Positions 15,501 through 18,465 of a stretch of DNA of 18,465 bases are shown piece by piece. Position 1 is the first letter of the stretch. Each line of letters starts with the position of its first letter. Made by a program: the position numbers and the translations under genes. The notes beneath the pieces were generated by a model. That model saw only the letters and a program-made list of their open reading frames with translations. It did no database searches and was not told where the DNA came from. The stretch spans positions 1 to 18,465 of the forward strand of contig DATDCV010000177.1 of NCBI GenBank assembly GCA_036524155.1, written 5' to 3'. The DNA comes from DATDCV01 sp036524155 (lineage in GTDB: Bacteria > Verrucomicrobiota > Verrucomicrobiia > Limisphaerales > UBA8199).

Positions 15501-17031
15501 GTTTAACCCTGCAGACACCAACCTCGACCAGGCGATTTTCTGTGCCAACACCGGTTCGACAAACGGGACCCTGGCTTTGATGGCGCGCCGGCTCGCCTCT
15601 TGCGGGCAGGGCAGCAACGTTTACGAGGCCACGCTTGCGACCACGGCGGGCGTGGTTCGCTACGTAAGTTCGAGCCAGGCTGTGAAACCCGGCTGGCACA
15701 ACCTGCTCATAACCTGGGCCAGCGGCTCAAGTCTCGCCTTTTACATCGACGGAGAGCTCGACCGCCGGGGAACGCGCCCCGCAGAACTGGGTGGATTCAT
15801 CGCTAACTCGCCGGAATTTATCATCGGCCGGGGGCCGATCGAAGCCCCGTTCTCGCTGCGCGGGCAGGTTGATGATGTGCTCGTGTTTCCTCGAGCGCTG
15901 AACGAGACCGAGGCAGCAGGTATTGGCGGCGGGACCTGCACCACCGGCACGTGTCGCCCGGTCAATTTCGGACCCGTCGTCGAAGCAGGAACCAACATCA
16001 CGGTCCAGCTGCCCATTCCGGTGCAACTGACCGGCACGGTGACCGATGACGGCTTGCCGGACCCGCCGGCTGCCGTCAGCAATTTCTGGGAACTGGTCAG
16101 CAGCCCCGCTCCGGTTGTCGTGCCTGACCCCAACGCGCTGACCAATACCATCCAGTTCTCACAAACCGGCACCAATATTTTCAGGCTCACCGCGGACGAC
16201 GGCGCGATCGCCACCTGCGACGAAGTCACCGTGTTTGTCATCGAGCCGACCCAGGTCGATATCTGGGCCAGCGACCCTGAGGGTGCTGAACTCGGACCTG
16301 ACCCAGCGGAGTTTACCTTGTCGCGGCAAGGCGCAGCCGACTATATCCTCACCGTGTTCTTCGAGTTCAGCGGGATCGCCACTAACGGAGTGGACTTTGT
16401 CCGGCTGACTAACGCGGTCACGTTCCCCGCCGGTACCAATGCGCTGGTTATTCCCATAGTTCCCTATCTCGACCACCGGACCGAGGGTGACCAGGACCTT
16501 ACCATCACCATCCTGACGAACCTGGCCTACACCGTGGGCAACGGCCAGGCGACTATCATCATCCATGACTCGCCGTACGGCATGTGGACCATAAACCACT
16601 TCACCCTCGAGGAACTCACCGACCCGACGTTAAGCGGCGAGACGGCTGATTTTGATCACGATGGGCTAATCAACTTTGTCGAGTACGCTTCGAACCTCGA
16701 TCCCAAAGTCCCCGACACCAACGCGCCGGTTGTGGTCACGGTTGAAACCAACGCCAGCACTGGCGAACTGCATGCGGTGTTGACGTTCCATCGGCGGCTA
16801 CCGCCGACCGATGTCGGCTATGCCCCGGGATTTTCCGAGGACTTGGTCACCTGGCACACAGGCACGAATTATGTCGAGGAGCTTCAGACCGTCGACGACG
16901 GCAACTGGGTCACGGAAACCGTGATGGCTCGAATGCGCGCTCCGCTCTCGAACCAGACCAACCAGTTCGTTACGGTGCGCGTCTGGCTCGAGGCGACCCA
17001 GCCCCCGCCAAATTCTCCGGCGAAAAATTAG
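9556..17031 (+). CDS. Giant secreted metzincin-type metalloprotease with ten Calx-beta domains
   Basis: This is a 2491-aa protein. Its N-terminus (MKRYFVPLFVGGGVVFTVWL) is a signal peptide or anchor. A propeptide-like region (to about 300) contains C245-A-V-C248. The catalytic domain has zinc motif HELGHNYGVMH (431-441) and a Met-turn IYDTMG (Met470), typical of metzincins; overall it is gametolysin/reprolysin-like. A beta-rich region follows (to about 620), then a PKD/cadherin-like domain (about 628-712) and a carboxypeptidase-regulatory-like domain (about 714-803). Next are nine tandem Calx-beta domains (804-1807), PKD-like (1808-1905), LamG (1906-2127), PKD-like (2128-2230) and a tenth Calx-beta (2231-2342). 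The end holds an EF-hand-like loop DFDHDGLINFVE (2365-2376) and a C-terminal module (verrucomicrobial type, by eye). No PEP-CTERM or LPXTG sorting signal is seen. ATG 9556 is preferred because the signal peptide starts there; the frame extends to 9406 and no strong Shine-Dalgarno decides. It probably acts outside the cell; substrate unknown. Confidence 0.9.
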   Translation: MKRYFVPLFVGGGVVFTVWLAVWPSPGGREHAISPATGVFQVAKPQTPLTPTPQSSVAVNGQTGVSVAGVVAITQAEPYTANMLPAFRAFSDWAERFLGAGGAVSEVRGRVLAWKRREAMLDLIQDNPQQALALAVPFRWRQALPASVTQYFEEQIDGRGSLDVAVASGTGSQSVTHRRVLIGQRSFQTFVYGRRLAQGSQENAPLHGIALEGKLALHCDPTRVLEPVEAAARENSTPTRHLKSCAVCAQPASGAPALAADIGGELAYYCGVEHQEVVNQLWLELETRSKGDRSFAKNLAQWTLGPKMLLYMRVNFPDDLSEPVSEAAAYDAMDEVNDFYVENSYGLTSVTPLVTPLLTLPRTKAGYGEAGPFAVLDDARTAARLAGYDTAFFDLDIVAHTSVPGFDWAGLGFVGGKGTWLQSMGVGVTAHELGHNYGVMHANFWDTSTNYNSGIAQGWSVEYGNIYDTMGAASAGRNHFNAYFKNQLKWLPSTAIAAAASNGVYRLYSYDLPHRLNGPAYAVRVTKDFQRDYWLEFRQLFASDVGKANGVLLNWSPWESSKGGTDLIDTTPGSPGADSREDAALVIGRTFSDFAAGVHITPLARGVDGTNSWIDVQVNRGAFPENQPPTLQIEVDIPNPQPGELVHFHAKAADPDGDRLAYAWWFDHTAFSTNNLPWVSRSWAAKSTHVVRCVVSDMKGAIASANVVVPVGGPSGHMITGRIIDTNGLPVEGVRVDNLADTNAAQSLLSFTDTEGRYVIAGFTVDANLSAGKYGFTFTNISWTNPITAGANVVDVDFIATALPVVTIAATPEEVVENSAAPASFVLRRTGDIATNLIVNVWVTGSATLGRDYRLDPPLTNGLNTLEFPPDVGTLQVTLKPINDTIAEAPESATLALVEGDAYVIGSLGQASIRILDDDSQGAPVISVAASNPFCLENGTDSGEVVFQRSGSTAGDLYVYYSVAGTATPGVDYATPAGVVLIPEGQSSAAVRFLPIDDKEVEPDETIVVTVLPHPAYLTGSSAAQVTIIDDDMVTLTVYPTGAAAREPSMPGRFTVKRDGDLTSNLKVFYSVGGTATSGEDYVPLSGELLIPAGSASADIVVTPLDDILVEGDESVTVTLTNSAAYDVGTPGTATLLIFDNEKPAVSITARDDKASEPGEDFGTFVISRGNVTQGALPVYLAISGTAINGIDYIPLDNMVVIPNGARQVSVDVIPFDDLHSEPVETVELVLLPNTNYTLGSPVEAVVNIEDNDFGSPAVGFTFNSSSAPESESPGIQLSLSSPSAGPVTVNYRVIGGTATSNDYVLPPGPLTIDPLITNAVLPLRIRDNTIPQPDRTLRIALYDPVSATLDGIKIHTYTILDDDSAAVSVSATEPDAFEGGSPGNFRITRVGSTDSNLLVFFQVAGTASAPADYAPLGTSVLLPAGADFVDLAVTPVDDQTVESAETVTLELIRAPGARIVSPITATVTIHSKEAASLPVVSISSTNRPDAVEGGPAGEFAFYRSNTVGSLTVFFTVTGTAIPGGDYVALPEFITFADGQGAVTLPVTALDDNLIEGEETVILSLTQQDTYRVSYPGSATVLVQDNDQRVQVDASDFIAAEPGRDPGEFTFTRLGTTNGDLRVDFTISGTAINGVDFVAISNWVTIPAGHYSATLPIQVLDDLLVEGPETITVTLEPGTAYALASPTSATITIEDDEPMLTITATVPTVVEGSQRPGVLTLTRTGDLAYEFIAYLAVDGTATFGVDYPPFATNVFFACGVAEIDLAIYPVNELVVEGTETVIATLLPNPAYTILSPSNALVAIEDAGLNRSPEISIERPSSLPVHLRGPTVTLVVRATVTDDGGPAGPTNSWTMVSGPCPVVFGANNAPTTTVSFTNAGFYLIRLTADDGQLQSFRDIPVTVTGEALFQDAVLHWTLDDGAGTNAADASGFGRDGVLVGSPQWVSNGIFGGALEFFGPGDFVRGTGTSNLFSLRDELSVSLWFNPADTNLDQAIFCANTGSTNGTLALMARRLASCGQGSNVYEATLATTAGVVRYVSSSQAVKPGWHNLLITWASGSSLAFYIDGELDRRGTRPAELGGFIANSPEFIIGRGPIEAPFSLRGQVDDVLVFPRALNETEAAGIGGGTCTTGTCRPVNFGPVVEAGTNITVQLPIPVQLTGTVTDDGLPDPPAAVSNFWELVSSPAPVVVPDPNALTNTIQFSQTGTNIFRLTADDGAIATCDEVTVFVIEPTQVDIWASDPEGAELGPDPAEFTLSRQGAADYILTVFFEFSGIATNGVDFVRLTNAVTFPAGTNALVIPIVPYLDHRTEGDQDLTITILTNLAYTVGNGQATIIIHDSPYGMWTINHFTLEELTDPTLSGETADFDHDGLINFVEYASNLDPKVPDTNAPVVVTVETNASTGELHAVLTFHRRLPPTDVGYAPGFSEDLVTWHTGTNYVEELQTVDDGNWVTETVMARMRAPLSNQTNQFVTVRVWLEATQPPPNSPAKN
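11965..14976 (+). repeat. Nine tandem Calx-beta domain repeats
   Basis: Units begin near 11965, 12322, 12652, 12982, 13321, 13648, 13978, 14317 and 14647. From the second on, they are 327-339 nt long (109-113 aa). Each has a 'GTA-x-x-G-x-D-Y' block, a 'VIPAG/LIPEG' turn, an 'E-x-x-E-x-V' block and usually an acidic end (DDD, EDN, DND). The units differ clearly in sequence, so this is an old protein-level repeat, not a recent DNA duplication. A tenth unit lies apart at 16246-16581. Confidence 0.9.
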
Positions 17032-17086
17032 CCTGCGAGCTTCCCCGCCGCCACTTTCCCCGGCTCATTCCCTTCCGGCCTCTCAT

Positions 17087-17114
17087 TTGACTATTGGCGG
17101 ATGACGCGGATATT
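17087..17114 (+). promoter_or_regulatory. Candidate sigma70 promoter for the SOD gene
   Basis: TTGACT (17087-17092) and GATATT (17109-17114) are 16 nt apart: 5/6 and 4/6 matches to consensus. The predicted start would give a leader of about 85 nt. TATTGGCGG occurs twice here (17092-17100 and 17111-17119). Confidence 0.3.
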
Positions 17115-17138
17115 GGCGGGTGCCGTCGCAAAAAACCA

Positions 17139-17154
17139 ACACGGTTGCCCGTGT
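17139..17154 (+). other. Small hairpin in the gap before the SOD gene
   Basis: ACACGG (17139-17144) and CCGTGT (17149-17154) form a 6-bp stem with loop TTGC. It could be a weak terminator for the giant gene or a leader structure of the SOD mRNA. No T-run follows directly. Confidence 0.25.
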
Positions 17155-17205
17155 GCTGTTCCGCTTTACTGTTTCAGACCCCACGATGGTTTCGCTCAAC
17201 AAATT

Positions 17206-17745
17206 ATGAAAAGACATCTTAAACTAATCCCGGCGTTCCTGGTGTTCTCAACATCAGTTTGGCTGCGAGGCGCGGAGAGTGCCGGCACCCAACACGCGGT
17301 AGCTGTGCTTTCGCCGACTGCCGGCCAGCAGTGCCGGGGGGTGGTGCGTTTCACTCAAACCGGCGAGACGGTAAAAGTGGTTGCGGATCTGGAAGGTTTG
17401 GGGGCGGGGCAAAAGCACGCTTTTCACATCCACCAGTACGGCGATTGCTCCGCGCCCGATGCGATGAGCGCCGGCGGGCACTACAACCCGGAGGGGCACC
17501 AGCATGGACTGCCCGATAACGCCAACCGCCATGCCGGCGATTTCGGGAACGTAGCGGCCGATGATCAGGGGAAGGTCCATTTTGAACTCACGGCTGATAA
17601 TATCTCCATCTCGGGTCAAAAAAACCCAATCATTGGACATGCCGTAATCGTTCACGCCAAGCCGGACGACGGCTCGCAACCGGTGGGCAACGCGGGAGCG
17701 CGGATTGCGTGCGGCGTGATCGGAATCGCGAATCCCGGCAAATAG
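17206..17745 (+). CDS. sodC: Secreted Cu/Zn superoxide dismutase
   Basis: This is a 179-aa protein that converts superoxide to peroxide and oxygen outside the cytoplasm. The signal peptide is MKRHLKLIPAFLVFSTSVWL, with probable cleavage near RGAESA. All metal ligands are visible with the spacing known for SOD1. Copper ligands are H74 and H76 in HAFHIHQYGDCS and H150 in GHAVIVHAKPDD; the bridging ligand is H92 in GGHYNPEGH; zinc ligands are H100, H109 and D112 in RHAGDFGN. The structural disulfide pair is C81 (GDCS) and C169 (IACGVIG). ATG 17206 is chosen because the signal peptide starts there; the frame extends to 17101 with unlikely residues. The Shine-Dalgarno is weak. It starts 174 nt after the giant metalloprotease gene on the same strand. 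Confidence 0.95.
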   Translation: MKRHLKLIPAFLVFSTSVWLRGAESAGTQHAVAVLSPTAGQQCRGVVRFTQTGETVKVVADLEGLGAGQKHAFHIHQYGDCSAPDAMSAGGHYNPEGHQHGLPDNANRHAGDFGNVAADDQGKVHFELTADNISISGQKNPIIGHAVIVHAKPDDGSQPVGNAGARIACGVIGIANPGK

Positions 17746-17824
17746 CAGCGAAGCTGGCGGCTTGCGCCAGGCGCTCTGGTGCCGCGGGTTGACAATGGCC
17801 CCGGGTCCTCAGCATGCTGCTTGA

Positions 17825-18465
17825 ATGTGCTATCGTCGAAATCACCGCGCTGACCGCGGGAGCCTACTGACCGCTATCGTTCCGGGCTTGATTCTCCTCG
17901 CTGGGTGCGTGAGAACGCTGGGGGACTGGCCGGCTTTTCGCGGGCCCTGGGGTGACGGACACGTTTCCGCTCCGGGCGACACTAACTCGGTCGGCCTGCC
18001 GCTTCGGTGGAGCGAGACGGAGAACGTGAAATGGAAAACGGAGATACCCTATCGTGGGTGGTCCACACCAGCCGTCATGGGCGGGCAGGTTTGGTTGACG
18101 ACTGCGACTCTTGATGGCCATGACTTTTTCGGCATTTGCGCGGACGCGGCGACTGGCCAGGTTCTTTTCAACGAGAAGTTGTTTCATAGCGATGCGCCGG
18201 AGCCGCTCGGCAACGCGGTGAACTGCTATGCGACACCTTCACCGGCGCTGGAAAAGGGCAGGGCGTACCTTCATTTTGGCACCTATGGGACGGCGTGCCT
18301 GGATACAAGCACCTTCAAAGTTCTATGGCAGCGCACTGACTTGCGGTGCCGGCACTACCGCGGCCCGGCGTCGTCGCCGATCCTCTTCGAGGACTTGTTG
18401 ATACTCACGATGGACGGGGTGGACGTGCAGTACCTGGTGGCGCTGGACAAGTTGACCGGCAAGAC
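17825..18465 (+). CDS. Lipoprotein with PQQ-like beta-propeller, 3' partial
   Basis: 213 codons are visible; the gene runs off the right edge. The signal sequence LLTAIVPGLILLAGC ends in a perfect lipobox (LAGC, Cys28), so this is a lipidated envelope protein. Next comes DWPAFRGPWGDG, a start seen in many planctomycetal and verrucomicrobial PQQ-propeller proteins. Propeller-like blades follow: VKWKTEIPYRGWSTPAVMGG, ADAATGQVLF, CYATPSPALEKGRAYLHFG, ASSPILFEDLLIL and VALDKLTGK. The family includes BamB-like and PQQ-dehydrogenase-like folds; cofactor binding and function cannot be judged from this part. The start is well bounded, since an in-frame TGA touches the ATG (TGAATG). No clear Shine-Dalgarno; TTGACA at 17789-17794 is a possible -35 without a good -10. 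Confidence 0.85.
   Translation, partial: MCYRRNHRADRGSLLTAIVPGLILLAGCVRTLGDWPAFRGPWGDGHVSAPGDTNSVGLPLRWSETENVKWKTEIPYRGWSTPAVMGGQVWLTTATLDGHDFFGICADAATGQVLFNEKLFHSDAPEPLGNAVNCYATPSPALEKGRAYLHFGTYGTACLDTSTFKVLWQRTDLRCRHYRGPASSPILFEDLLILTMDGVDVQYLVALDKLTGK

Noticed and set aside
11965..16581. CRISPR or recent DNA tandem repeat
   Set aside because: The roughly 330-nt periodicity is protein-level; units differ too much in bases and encode Calx-beta domains.
1..18465. Mobile element, prophage or defence island
   Set aside because: No transposase, integrase, phage structural gene, toxin-antitoxin pair, restriction gene or flanking attachment repeat was seen. The lone tRNA has no integrase or duplicated 3' end nearby.

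Overview
The window comes from a GC-rich bacterium, most likely a verrucomicrobial lineage (Pedosphaera/Limisphaerales-like), with Planctomycetota as the alternative. The inference rests on several points. A large secreted protein carries tandem Calx-beta, LamG and PKD-like domains rich in Thr-Asn. A non-classical ECF sigma factor sits next to a Ser/Thr kinase fused to a beta-propeller. A PQQ-propeller lipoprotein has a 'DWPAFRGP' start, and IspH is of the long, plant/cyanobacteria-like type. No phylogeny could be run.

Layout. 1-1317 (+): 3' part of an IlvD/Edd dehydratase that appears to carry an internal SnoaL/NTF2-like domain, followed by a 10-bp hairpin. 1505-2470 (+): a small PLDc_N-type membrane protein and a membrane-anchored hypothetical. 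2496-3722 (-): ispH, convergent with the previous gene. 3824-3901 (+): tRNA-Pro(UGG) with encoded CCA. 4059-4782 (+): a candidate 13-codon leader ORF, then a secreted protein with a Gly/His/acidic tail. 5013-9090 (-): a sigma factor gene followed by a 1086-aa zinc-ribbon/kinase/TM/propeller gene. 9556-17031 (+): a 2491-aa secreted metzincin-type metalloprotease with ten Calx-beta domains, LamG, PKD-like domains and a C-terminal EF-hand-like loop. 17206-17745 (+): secreted Cu/Zn superoxide dismutase. 17825 to the right edge (+): a PQQ-propeller lipoprotein, cut by the window.

How the genes relate. The left part is mostly housekeeping (branched-chain amino acid and isoprenoid synthesis, a tRNA). 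The right part is envelope or extracellular: a signalling pair (sigma factor and transmembrane kinase) transcribed divergently from the giant exported protease, then exported SOD and a lipoprotein. A regulatory link between the signalling pair and the protease is inference from layout only.

No CRISPR array, transposase, integrase, phage module or recognisable defence system was found. The most unusual items are the domain insertion in the dehydratase and the architecture of the giant metalloprotease.
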